A stretch of 64,000 bases of DNA. Source: Candidatus Saccharimonadota bacterium (lineage in GTDB: Bacteria > Patescibacteriota > Saccharimonadia > Saccharimonadales > Saccharimonadaceae). The position numbers and the translations under genes were made by a program. The DNA lies in assembly GCA_017480035.1 (NCBI GenBank), contig JAFVBJ010000002.1:186001-250000 (forward strand), written 5' to 3'. Within the stretch, counting starts at the first letter, position 1. Each line of letters opens with the position of its first letter. The notes below the pieces were generated by a model. It searched no databases. It had not been told where the DNA came from and saw only the letters and a list, made by a program, of their open reading frames with translations. Shown here one piece after another: positions 42,381 to 51,518 of the stretch.

Positions 42381-43109
42381 TTACTCCTTTTCTATCTCTT
42401 CATCGTTTAATATTTTTTCAGCGTTTTTCTCAAACAAAGCTTCGAGCTTTTCTTCCGAACGAACGATTTTTAGAACTCTTTTTTCGGCTTCAGGAAGGTG
42501 ATATTCGTTGCTCTCATGATGCACATCGGAGCCGAGAAAAGTGATAACGTCGTTTTTCAAGAGAATTTTTAGGGTTTTTTCGGCTTTTTTGCCATATTTT
42601 CCGAGCAAACTCATATAGTTTCCCTGCAAGAGACAGCCGAGTTTGGTGTATTCGAGGACTTTGGCAGGATTTTTCTGGATATAGTTATAGCGTTCCGGAT
42701 GAGCGATAACTGGGACGATACCTTGAGACTTGAGGCGGAAAAAGATATTACCAGCGTTTTTATCCTCACTTGCAACCGGAAGCTCGACTAATAAATATCT
42801 TGAACCAGCGAGAGTTGATACTTCCCCGCTCTCGATTAGTTCTGGGAGTTTATCGTCGATATAGGCTTCGTTGCCGTAGTGAATATTAATGTCAATGTCG
42901 GAACGGCGTAAAGCTTCACGGAGAATCTCGGTGATTTGACCCTTCGCGGAGTTTTTTAGATTGTATTTTGTGCCTTTAATATAATGCGGCGTCAAAATCA
43001 TGTCCGTCACACCAGAGGTGACAGCGTTCTCAAACATAGCAAGAGTTTCATTCAAATCCTTGCTTCCGTCATCTACCCCCGGCATTAAGTGACAATGGAC
43101 ATCAATCAT
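42381..43109 (-). CDS. CpsB-type tyrosine-protein phosphatase (PHP fold)
   Basis: 242 aa. The PHP metal motif MIDVHCHLMPGVDDGSKD is at the N-terminus, followed by ILTPHY, GNEAYID, PVIAHPERY and FLGSDVHHES. In Gram-positive capsule systems CpsB (Wzh) dephosphorylates the tyrosine tail of CpsD. Two bases separate it from cpsD. Confidence 0.93.
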   Translation of the reverse strand: MIDVHCHLMPGVDDGSKDLNETLAMFENAVTSGVTDMILTPHYIKGTKYNLKNSAKGQITEILREALRRSDIDINIHYGNEAYIDDKLPELIESGEVSTLAGSRYLLVELPVASEDKNAGNIFFRLKSQGIVPVIAHPERYNYIQKNPAKVLEYTKLGCLLQGNYMSLLGKYGKKAEKTLKILLKNDVITFLGSDVHHESNEYHLPEAEKRVLKIVRSEEKLEALFEKNAEKILNDEEIEKE

Positions 43110-43111
43110 TT

Positions 43112-43852
43112 TTACCTCGCGAGGTTGAGATTATTGTCAGTGTAATATTTGTCGTTAGTATAGTAGCTTGAATATGAGCTAGCTTTAACTTTGGCTTTGT
43201 TAATGACAACGCCAGAGATTTTTGAGTTGACACGTTCGAAGTTCTTTTTAACATCTTCAAGTTGGTCGATGCGAGTTTTAGCATTCGAGATAGTGACGAT
43301 GTTGACGTCAGAATATTTGCTCATAACAAGCGCATCGGAAAGGCCGAGAGCCGGAGGACAGTCGATAAAGATAACGTCGAAATACTTTTTTAAGTAGTCA
43401 ATCACCAAACGGTTTGTGACTGAAGAAAGTAATTCAAGCGGATTTGGTGGAGTTGGGCCAGCCGGAAGGAGCGAAACGCCTTTGACTGGAGTTTCTTTGA
43501 CGTAGCTAAAGACGTTGCGATCAAGTCCAGTATAAGCGACATTCTGCTTTTGAGCGGTGGAGAGAATGAGGTTTGAATAGCCAAAAGCATTCTCTTTTTC
43601 GAGACCGAAAATTTTATGTTGACGACCTTTTCTGAGGTCGGCGTCGATAATAAGAACGCGTTTTCCCTCTTGCGCGAAAGCAGAAGCGAGGTTTGCGATT
43701 AAGAATGACTTGCCATCACCGGATTCAGGGGATGTCATGAGGACGACTTTGAATTGAGTACCGATAGATGAGAATGTGATATTCGTTTTGATAAGCTTGA
43801 TAGCTTCAGCGAATGATGATTTTGGATTAGTTGCAACAATAAGATCTTGCAT
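43112..43852 (-). CDS. CpsD-type tyrosine autokinase
   Basis: 246 aa from ATG 43852; GGAGGG in the end of cpsC is the ribosome site. BY-kinase: Walker A MTSPESGDGKSFLIANLASAFA, Walker A' VLIIDADLRKGRQH, Walker B VIFIDCPPALG. The C-terminus carries a Tyr cluster (SSYSSYYTNDKYYTD), the autophosphorylation tail. With CpsC it forms a split kinase that controls chain length and export. Confidence 0.95.
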   Translation of the reverse strand: MQDLIVATNPKSSFAEAIKLIKTNITFSSIGTQFKVVLMTSPESGDGKSFLIANLASAFAQEGKRVLIIDADLRKGRQHKIFGLEKENAFGYSNLILSTAQKQNVAYTGLDRNVFSYVKETPVKGVSLLPAGPTPPNPLELLSSVTNRLVIDYLKKYFDVIFIDCPPALGLSDALVMSKYSDVNIVTISNAKTRIDQLEDVKKNFERVNSKISGVVINKAKVKASSYSSYYTNDKYYTDNNLNLAR

Positions 43853-43853
43853 A

Positions 43854-44525
43854 TTATTTGCCCTCCACTTCTGGAACAACACCGATGACGGTGAGGCCGA
43901 GTTTGTTTTCAACAGTTTCAGTGTCTTTGACGGTTTTATCGAGGATATACATTAGATAAGCGGCGCCGACACCGAGAATAAGACCAAGAATGAGGTAGAT
44001 GATGGATTCTTTAAGGAGATTAATGTTGTATGCACGGTTAGCTTCGACGGCTTGGTCGACGATTTGGACGTTGTCGATGCCATAGATTGATTTGATTTCA
44101 GACTTAAAGACGGTTCCGATTTCGTTAGCAATCTTTTGCGCTTGCTTCGAATCTTTGTCCGAAACTTTGATAGTGATGAGCTGAGTCGAAGTGACCGAGC
44201 TGACGGTAACTTGACTCTGGAGTTTCTCATAAGAAATGTCGAGGTTGAGTTTGTTGATGACTTGGTTTAAGACGTTGCGAGATTTTACGATCTCAGAATA
44301 CGTTTTAACAAGGTTATTAGAAAGAGTAACGTCATTGTTTGTGATTTCCGATTTAGTTGATGTATCAGAGATAAGAACGACGTTGGTGCTTGATTCATAG
44401 AGCGGAGTCTTTATTAACGCAGTATAAAATTCGCCACCAGCGAAGACAACCAGAAGAATAATGACAATAAGCCAAATCTTCTGTGATAGATACGAAATTA
44501 TCTCTCTTAAATTAATATTTTCCAT
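43854..44525 (-). CDS. CpsC-type chain-length regulator (Wzz/BY-kinase activator)
   Basis: 223 aa from ATG 44525 (MENINLREIISYLSQK), with AAGGTGGGAG upstream. Two membrane helices (about 17-37 and 170-192) flank an extracellular domain (LYESSTNVVLIS ... VTSTQLITIKVSDKDS), the layout of the Wzz family. It activates CpsD. First gene of the regulatory operon. Confidence 0.92.
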   Translation of the reverse strand: MENINLREIISYLSQKIWLIVIILLVVFAGGEFYTALIKTPLYESSTNVVLISDTSTKSEITNNDVTLSNNLVKTYSEIVKSRNVLNQVINKLNLDISYEKLQSQVTVSSVTSTQLITIKVSDKDSKQAQKIANEIGTVFKSEIKSIYGIDNVQIVDQAVEANRAYNINLLKESIIYLILGLILGVGAAYLMYILDKTVKDTETVENKLGLTVIGVVPEVEGK

Positions 44526-44592
44526 TATTTCTCCCACCTTTAATTAGGTATATGATTACATTATAGCATAAACTTAATAAAAAGTCAATAAG
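44526..44592 (-). promoter_or_regulatory. cps regulatory operon promoter
   Basis: Minus strand TTGACT, then an extended -10 TGCTATAAT with 17-nt type spacing, and a 35-40-nt leader ending in AAGGTGGGAG. Divergent to the tRNA-Tyr promoter. Confidence 0.7.
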
Positions 44593-44697
44593 CACAACAT
44601 AAAATCTCGTGATTTTTTCAAGGGTTGAAAAAATATGGTAAGTTTGGTATAATTTTGAGGTCAGAGTGTGGTCGGCGCGAGTCGAATACTCTGATAT

Positions 44698-44782
44698 GCT
44701 GGAATCGTCTAGTGGCAATGACAAGAGACTGTAAATCTCTCGGCTTCGGCCTTCGTAGGTTCGAGTCCTACTTCCAGCACCA
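44698..44782 (+). tRNA. tRNA-Tyr (GTA)
   Basis: 85-nt class II cloverleaf with a long variable arm (CGGCTTCGGCCTTCG) and encoded CCA. Anticodon loop CTGTAAA between AGAGA and TCTCT gives GTA. TTGAAA-17-TATAAT lies just upstream (TATAAT near 44648). A GUN anticodon, so a substrate for queuosine made by tgt and queA in this window. Confidence 0.95.
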
Positions 44783-44783
44783 C

Positions 44784-44859
44784 GCCGTGATAGCTCAGCT
44801 GGTAGAGCAGCCGCCTTGTAAGCGGCAGGTCGTCGGTTCAAGTCCGACTCGCGGCTCCA
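44784..44859 (+). tRNA. tRNA-Thr (TGT)
   Basis: 76-nt cloverleaf one base after tRNA-Tyr. Anticodon loop CTTGTAA between GCCGC and GCGGC gives TGT. Acceptor GCCGTGA / TCGCGGC; CCA encoded. Confidence 0.95.
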
Positions 44860-44912
44860 CAACGGATTGCAAGCAAAGAGCTTGCTTTTTTGATTCCATG
44901 ACGGACGCTACA

Positions 44913-45006
44913 TTGACTTTTTTGCCATTTTGTGATATAATAGAAGTATTGTAGTATAGCCTATACGGCGCAAACAAAGCACATTTTATTTCTGGAGGTG
45001 TTTCAA
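44913..45006 (+). promoter_or_regulatory. degV promoter and GCACATT leader
   Basis: TTGACT 44913-44918, 17-nt spacer, TATAAT 44936-44941 followed by AGAAGTAT. The leader has a GTATAG-C-CTATAC palindrome, GCACATT at 44979-44985 and TGGAGGTG before ATG 45007. A model member of the leader class. Confidence 0.75.
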
Positions 45007-45987
45007 ATGGAAAAAAAGTATGTTGTTATCGTTGATTCGATGGCGGATTTTGAGATTGGTTTTTCCGATCCAAATCTCGTTATCGTCAACACACCAGTAA
45101 CTATTGGTGGGGATGACTACACAGACGCGACTCCTGACGAGTTTTACAAAAGGCAGAAAGAAGTTTTCCAGCTGAATAATCAACTGCGGAGAAGTGGCAA
45201 GTGCCCGATTCCGATCAAGACATCAACTCCGAGTCCGATGCGACTTTATGAGGAGATGAAGAAGATTTTGGAAACTGGACGCGATGCAATCTATGTTGCG
45301 ACAGCCTCAACTCTTACTTCGGCCTATCAAAGTGGCAGAATTGCAGTTGATATGATTGAAGATGACGACGAGAAATATGATGGTCGTGCAATCGCAATTG
45401 ATGGACTCTCGATGAGCGCATTAACTGCGGTGATGGTTCGCATAGCGCTTCGCGATTGCGATACGACAGACGACTTTATTCGTTTTATCTTTGATCGGCG
45501 CAACGACACAGAACATTTCTTCCTGGTTACAGAATGGGATGCATTTCGTGATTCCGGACGGATTCCGCCTGGTACTCTCGCAATAGCGACCCTGGCTGGA
45601 TTCAAGCCTTTGATGCGTTTCGACTTCAATGACGAAGGAACGCGGAAAGCTTTTGCCGAGAAGAAGCATCGCAATCTTCGTAAACTTTGCCAGTCGGCTA
45701 TCTCGACATTGGCGGAGACAATCGAAGAAAAATTCTGCATGATTATCCACGCTAACAACCCCGACGGGGCAAGTTTGATGCATGAACTTCTAATAAACCA
45801 GCTTCCCGGCATAGTTCCGATATACAATTTGGAACGGTGCCGGATGGGGCCGGCAACAGGCGTTCATCTCGGACACTCGGCGATTGGCCTGGCATTCATG
45901 CGGAAAAAAGGCGTCTATGAAAACGCCGAATTGCATCGTAAGACGCAACTGCCTGAAGAAGCAATCTACGGATATAGCTTCGGATAA
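45007..45987 (+). CDS. DegV family fatty-acid-binding protein
   Basis: 326 aa from ATG 45007. Start VVIVDSMADF matches the DegV ATDST-type N-terminus. KTSTPSPMRLYEEM, ATASTLTSAYQSGRIAVD, DAFRDSGRIPPGTLAIATLAGFKPLM and the C-terminal GPATGVHLGHSAIGLAFM are DegV/FakB landmarks. FakB proteins hold a fatty acid for the FakA kinase, feeding exogenous fatty acids into phospholipid. FakA is not in this window. Single-gene unit with terminator. Confidence 0.88.
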   Translation: MEKKYVVIVDSMADFEIGFSDPNLVIVNTPVTIGGDDYTDATPDEFYKRQKEVFQLNNQLRRSGKCPIPIKTSTPSPMRLYEEMKKILETGRDAIYVATASTLTSAYQSGRIAVDMIEDDDEKYDGRAIAIDGLSMSALTAVMVRIALRDCDTTDDFIRFIFDRRNDTEHFFLVTEWDAFRDSGRIPPGTLAIATLAGFKPLMRFDFNDEGTRKAFAEKKHRNLRKLCQSAISTLAETIEEKFCMIIHANNPDGASLMHELLINQLPGIVPIYNLERCRMGPATGVHLGHSAIGLAFMRKKGVYENAELHRKTQLPEEAIYGYSFG

Positions 45988-46005
45988 GGCCTACCAGAAC
46001 AGAAC

Positions 46006-46036
46006 AAAAGCCGCGAACTAGTTAGGCGGCTTTTTT
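46006..46036. terminator. degV terminator
   Basis: AAAGCCGC / GCGGCTTTTTT stem with an 11-nt loop. Confidence 0.85.
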
Positions 46037-46589
46037 ATTTTCTTAAGATTTTTACTACTCCGTTCTCGATTTTGACGATTTTACTAGGTGTTTTTAGTTT
46101 ACATTCGCCACCATCAAGAATAAAATCAACAGAATCAAGAATTTTTTCATCAATATCTTCGACTTTTACCGCTGGCTCTTTTCCGGCGAGGTTAACAGAG
46201 GTGGTAGCGATCGGAAAACCGACTTCGCGAATCAAGTTTCGTGCGATTTCAGAATCTGGTATGCGTACGCCGATTGTTCCGCCATTCGCGGCGGCGACGT
46301 TTGCGACGTTTTGCTTTCTTTTTAAGATAATCGTTAAGGGCCCGGGCCAGTATTTTTCCATTAGTTTTCCCTCCTCACGGCTAGGGATTTCGGCGATTTT
46401 TAAGAGGTCTTCGTAGTCGGCAATCAAGAGATTAATAGGCTTTTTTATGTCACGACCTTTTATTTCAAAAAGTTTTTCGACTGCTGCGTCATTATTCGCG
46501 ACTGCGCCGAGGCCATAAACTGTGTCGGTCGGAAAAATGACCGTCCCACCGCTTAAGAGAATATCTGCTGCGCGCTCAAAATCTTCCAT
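46035..46589 (-). CDS. Threonylcarbamoyl-AMP synthase (YrdC/Sua5 domain)
   Basis: 184 aa. GGTVIFPTDTVYGLGAVANN, KGRDIKKPINLLI (KxR...P motif), YWPGPLTIIL, GTIGVRIPD and ATTSVNLAGKEP: complete YrdC core. It makes the TC-AMP used for t6A37 in ANN-decoding tRNAs. ATG is adjacent to the tgt stop, so it is the last gene of a tRNA-modification operon queA-tgt-tsaC. It has no Sua5 C-terminal domain, so it is the TsaC type. Confidence 0.9.
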   Translation of the reverse strand: MEDFERAADILLSGGTVIFPTDTVYGLGAVANNDAAVEKLFEIKGRDIKKPINLLIADYEDLLKIAEIPSREEGKLMEKYWPGPLTIILKRKQNVANVAAANGGTIGVRIPDSEIARNLIREVGFPIATTSVNLAGKEPAVKVEDIDEKILDSVDFILDGGECKLKTPSKIVKIENGVVKILRK

Positions 46590-47756
<1,167 letters not shown>

Positions 47757-48863
47757 TTAAATTATCAACATAGCGTCACCAAAGCTAAAGAAACGGAACT
47801 TATTGTCGATAGCGTAGTCATAGGCTCTCAGGATTAAATCGCGCCCAGAGAGGCTCCTAGAGGCTCCTACGGGGCTTTTTTCGGCAGTTTTTTGTTCGCA
47901 AAAGGCGGAAACGAGCATTAAGAGAGTCGATTTTGGGAGATGAAAATTCGTGATAAGTGCGTCTACGACTTTGAATTTGAAGCCAGGATAAATGAAAATT
48001 GAGGTTTCGCCTTTTTCGGCGACAATTTTGCCGTCATGGCGTTCGGCGACGGTTTCAAGAGTGCGAACAGTGGTTGTGCCGACGGCGATAATTCTGCCGC
48101 CAGATTTTCGAACTTCTTCGATTCGTTTCGCAGCGTCTTCGGTGATTTCGTACGATTCAGTGTGCATTTTATGCTTCGTCACATCTTCGACATTGACCGG
48201 GCGGAAAGTGCCGAGACCAACATGGAGAGTGATTTTGATGATTTTTATACCTAAACTCTCGGCTTTTTTTAGGAGTTCAGGGGTAAAATGAAGACCGGCG
48301 GTCGGAGCGGCAGCGCTACCGAGATTTTTGGCGTAGACAGTTTGGTAGCGATCCTTATCTTCGAGTTTTTCATGAATGTATGGCGGGAGTGGCATGCGGC
48401 CGAGGCGATCGAGGATTTCGAGGAATTTCGGGCCAGTTTCGGTGAATTTTAAGACAGTAATTCCCTCTTCCTTTAGTTCTTCAACGTGGGCGCCCATGAG
48501 CGGCGTGTTTGGGTCATTTTCGTCGTCAAAAAAGTAGAGACTTTTGCTGTTTTTAAGGCGTTTTTGAGGGCGAGTGAGACATTCCCAAGTGCCATTTCCG
48601 AGATCTTTTAAGAGTAAAACTTCGATCCTACTGCCAGTGTCGGCACGATGCCCGAAAATGCGGGCTGGAAGGACTTTTGTTTCATTCAAAACAAGCGCGT
48701 CGCCAGGATTAAGATAATCAAGGATAGAATCAAATTTCGTCTCCTCGAGCGCGAGCGGGTCAGAGCGATCTAGAACGAGCAGACGAGAGCTGGCGCGATC
48801 TTCGAGCGGCGTTTGAGCAATTAGTTCTTCTGGGAGAACATAATCAAAATCATCAGTTTTCAT
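47757..48863 (-). CDS. queA: tRNA epoxyqueuosine precursor synthase QueA, with C-terminal insertion
   Basis: 368 aa. Transfers the ribosyl part of SAM to preQ1 in tRNA. DYVLPEELIAQTPLEDRASSRLLVLDR, AAPTAGLHFTPELL, ITLHVGLGTFRPV and FRFFSFGDAMLI are all family marks. Near residue 325 the usual SAF(A)GR joint is split by about 18 extra residues (CEQKTAEKSPVGASRSLS) before GRDLILRAYDYAI. The DNA there has two tandem copies of AGAGGCTCCT. TATAAT ends seven bases before ATG (leaderless type). Confidence 0.95.
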   Translation of the reverse strand: MKTDDFDYVLPEELIAQTPLEDRASSRLLVLDRSDPLALEETKFDSILDYLNPGDALVLNETKVLPARIFGHRADTGSRIEVLLLKDLGNGTWECLTRPQKRLKNSKSLYFFDDENDPNTPLMGAHVEELKEEGITVLKFTETGPKFLEILDRLGRMPLPPYIHEKLEDKDRYQTVYAKNLGSAAAPTAGLHFTPELLKKAESLGIKIIKITLHVGLGTFRPVNVEDVTKHKMHTESYEITEDAAKRIEEVRKSGGRIIAVGTTTVRTLETVAERHDGKIVAEKGETSIFIYPGFKFKVVDALITNFHLPKSTLLMLVSAFCEQKTAEKSPVGASRSLSGRDLILRAYDYAIDNKFRFFSFGDAMLII

Positions 48864-48896
48864 TCTTAAAATTATAACATAATTCCGGTGAGTTTT

Positions 48897-49607
48897 CTAG
48901 TACTCATCTTTTTCGATGATTCCGTCGCCGTCTTCGTCGTTTGGTTTGTCTTTGAATGCGTTAATCATGTTTTTGCCGTCTTTGACAACGTCTTCGAGGT
49001 TTTTGCGAGTGATGGCATGAAAGACTTCGATAGTGCCAGCGACAGTGGTGATAGAGCCGAGAATCATATAGCTTCCGACCTCGATTGAATCAGAGGCGGC
49101 AACGAAGAAAATTCCCATGCCAAATTCGAGTAAAGTGAGGAAAATGCGGAATTTCCAGCCAAAAGTGCGGTTTTCACGGTGTTTATAGATGTAGATTACC
49201 CCGAAAATGCCGTTTAAGATGGTAAAACCGCCGGCCATGAGATTCAGGACTTTATCAGTGAAAGCTTCATCCATAAGAAGAAAGACGCCAAGAATGGCAA
49301 CAACAAAATAAATCGCAGTTTCGAGATATTGTAAGATGAGAGTACGGCGTTCAGCTTGTTTTTCGGCGCGATTTTTCATCTTGTCGTAGTTCGATTTAAT
49401 ATAGCCGGCTTTATAAAAGCCCCAAAAAGTGAAGACGGCACCCGCAAGCAGAATGAGAAGCGGGAGGGTTTTTGTGTCATTGCCTTTGCCGTTTATGGCA
49501 GCGATAAACATCATCACGCCAGAAACGAGCATCATCACTGCACCAGCGACTTTGTTTTTGATAAAGATGAGCCAGGCATTACCTGCACGCCGTAACAACT
49601 TATTCAT
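48897..49607 (-). CDS. DUF308/HdeD-like membrane protein with EF-hand-like tail
   Basis: 236 aa from ATG 49607 (MNKLLRRAGNAW), TATAAT ending six bases upstream. Six membrane helices in HdeD-like paired arrangement. The last 14 residues read NDEDGDGIIEKDEY, a canonical 12-residue EF-hand/dockerin calcium loop (D-x-D-G-D-G-x-x-x-x-x-E). Function unknown. Confidence 0.75.
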   Translation of the reverse strand: MNKLLRRAGNAWLIFIKNKVAGAVMMLVSGVMMFIAAINGKGNDTKTLPLLILLAGAVFTFWGFYKAGYIKSNYDKMKNRAEKQAERRTLILQYLETAIYFVVAILGVFLLMDEAFTDKVLNLMAGGFTILNGIFGVIYIYKHRENRTFGWKFRIFLTLLEFGMGIFFVAASDSIEVGSYMILGSITTVAGTIEVFHAITRKNLEDVVKDGKNMINAFKDKPNDEDGDGIIEKDEY

Positions 49608-49672
49608 ATTTTGATTATAACACAACTAGATTAGTTGATAATATATGGTTTTTATGTTAGAATGGTTTTAAT

Positions 49673-49748
49673 GCCGCGATAGCTCAGTTGGTAGAGCGCA
49701 TCCATGGTAAGGATGAGGTCACGAGTTCAAATCTCGTTCGCGGCTCCA
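49673..49748 (+). tRNA. tRNA-Thr (GGT)
   Basis: 76-nt cloverleaf with encoded CCA. Anticodon loop ATGGTAA between CATCC and GGATG gives GGT. Acceptor GCCGCGA / TCGCGGC. Confidence 0.95.
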
Positions 49749-49793
49749 TTTTTTTATTTATGTCCTCAATATCTTTATTATATCACATTTTGG

Positions 49794-49881
49794 TTGATTT
49801 TTCAAGAGGGTTATGGTATAATAGTCTTATCGAAGAAGTCAAAAACTTTTGAGTGTACTTTTGAAAAAGGAGGGGTACTTT
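49794..49881 (+). promoter_or_regulatory. Promoter of acyltransferase-like gene
   Basis: TTGATT 49794-49799, 17-nt spacer, TATAAT 49817-49822 and AAAAGGAGGGG before ATG 49882. Same promoter class, but the GCACATT motif is absent (the leader has AGTGTACTT instead). Confidence 0.65.
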
Positions 49882-50922
49882 ATGAAAAAAGTACAAGTTG
49901 AAACTATCCAAGAAAAGACTGCTGCGGATTTGATTGATGACTTGAATCATTGTCGCTACTCTATTCTCGATTCGATCGGATGCAGGAAACTGCGGCTTGA
50001 GATGTTTCTGCCGGGACTTGTTTCGGCAATCATCGTGCGTTATCTGGTCTGGAAAGCGAAGCGAAAAAGTGGTAACAACTGGACGGCGACTGTGCGTGGG
50101 TACTTAATTAAGTTATTCAAACGTGGCGCGCCGTACAGGGTCGAACCTAACGACAAGGTTCCGATTAATACCGGAGGAATTGTTATCGGGTTCAATCATC
50201 CGTCGCTCGGAGAGATTTTGCGGTTGATTGCGTTAGTGTCGAAACACTATCCGTATAACAGCTATCTCTTTCCGGTAAATTTGCCGTGGTATGAAGCGCT
50301 TTGCCCGGTTGTTGACAAGATGGAAGAAGCTGGTTTTAAGCTGACGCCGATTGTCACCCCGTCGACAAGAAAGAAAATCTTGAAGGTCGCAGGCACTGAG
50401 ATGGCGAAAATTGCCGACGACATCAATGTCGGATTTAATCACGCTTATCTCGGATTAGCAAAAGAGTTCATCAATAATGGCGACATCGTAATTGTCGCGC
50501 CGTCGGCGACAAGACAAGAAAAGGTCTTTAGGACTGACGCAGAGCTCGCGAAGAAAGAAAAAATCGAACCCGGCACAATGTCACTGCTCGCAACAAATCT
50601 GTCGCGTGGCGTAGACAAAGAAGGAGTGAGAATCATTCCAATCGCTGTAAATCCGCCGGCTGGCGCTGGCAGAGGTCTGAATCTGAGGTCGTTTTATCGC
50701 TTTGGTATCGCAGAACCGTTCACACTCGGTGAAGCGGTGGAGTTGACGAAAGAGCGCTATGGTGATTTTAGAGGAAGATTATTCGACTACGAATTCCTGG
50801 CGCGCATCGCTGTAAAGCTGTTTACGATGCATTGTCACGGCATTATCGCACCGTTTAAAGAAGATTATTCGATGAACGGATTGGCAGAAATCTTGGAAGA
50901 ATCAAAAAAGGTCGTCTACTAA
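49882..50922 (+). CDS. PlsC-like acyltransferase domain protein
   Basis: 346 aa from ATG 49882. GGIVIGFNHPSLGEILRLIAL (residues ~93-112) has the HX4E form of the HX4D acyltransferase active site, and DIVIVAPSATRQEK stands where PlsC enzymes have FPEGTRS; GVRIIPIAVNPP follows as the VxPVxI block. A hydrophobic segment (45-60) may touch the membrane. Suggests a divergent lysophospholipid/glycerol-phosphate acyltransferase; not certain. Ends in a terminator that overlaps the stop. Confidence 0.6.
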   Translation: MKKVQVETIQEKTAADLIDDLNHCRYSILDSIGCRKLRLEMFLPGLVSAIIVRYLVWKAKRKSGNNWTATVRGYLIKLFKRGAPYRVEPNDKVPINTGGIVIGFNHPSLGEILRLIALVSKHYPYNSYLFPVNLPWYEALCPVVDKMEEAGFKLTPIVTPSTRKKILKVAGTEMAKIADDINVGFNHAYLGLAKEFINNGDIVIVAPSATRQEKVFRTDAELAKKEKIEPGTMSLLATNLSRGVDKEGVRIIPIAVNPPAGAGRGLNLRSFYRFGIAEPFTLGEAVELTKERYGDFRGRLFDYEFLARIAVKLFTMHCHGIIAPFKEDYSMNGLAEILEESKKVVY

Positions 50923-50938
50923 AGACGGCCTTTTTCTT
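50906..50938 (+). terminator. Terminator of acyltransferase-like gene
   Basis: AAAAAGGTCGTCT / AGACGGCCTTTTT stem; the stop codon lies in the loop. Also T-rich on the minus strand for the DUF5684 gene. Confidence 0.85.
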
Positions 50939-50942
50939 TTAA

Positions 50943-51452
50943 TTAGTTGTTAAATTCAACACCAAGTTCTTTTGCAACTTTTTTGTCGTATTTAGCAGAG
51001 CCAAAGCCGAGGATAATTTGGCCGAGGTCTCTAAACACGAACAAGACAATAAGCATGCCAGTCGATTTTTTGAAGACTTTCGACATGTTGCTGGCAAGGC
51101 GGAAGTTGACGTAAATATTGATAACTAGAGAAATTAGCATTGCGATGATGACAGCTGGGTGGCCAGCGTAATCGTAGTTGTTGAGGGTCTCTTGTTTTGC
51201 ATAAACATCAAGACCATTCATGCTACAAACCAGTTGAAGTGCAACTGATGTGAGAATCTGAAGCCAAAAGAGGTCGGAGATACCAACGATTTTGAAAGCG
51301 AGAAACTCGTTGTAGACTGGGATAAGAGCTTTCCAGCCTGCGACACCAGCTTTGTTGAAGATTTTCCAACAAGCAGCAACGCTGATGATGTAAAAGATTA
51401 TTGCTGAGCCTGCGATACCTCCGGCTCCGAGGTCAGTCATGCTAATATGCAT
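50943..51452 (-). CDS. DUF5684 family membrane protein
   Basis: 169 aa, four membrane helices. IISVAACWKIFNKAGVAGWKALIPVYNEFLAFKIVG, then FRLASNMSKVFKKSTGMLIVLF and ILGFGSAKYDKK match the DUF5684 pattern, seen near signal peptidases and other envelope genes. Function unknown. AAAGGAGT precedes the ATG. Confidence 0.8.
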   Translation of the reverse strand: MHISMTDLGAGGIAGSAIIFYIISVAACWKIFNKAGVAGWKALIPVYNEFLAFKIVGISDLFWLQILTSVALQLVCSMNGLDVYAKQETLNNYDYAGHPAVIIAMLISLVINIYVNFRLASNMSKVFKKSTGMLIVLFVFRDLGQIILGFGSAKYDKKVAKELGVEFNN

Positions 51453-51518
51453 TTCTACTCCTTTTTTAATATCTACCTTAAAAATAACACTTTTTTAATA
51501 AAATATCAAGGATAAACG

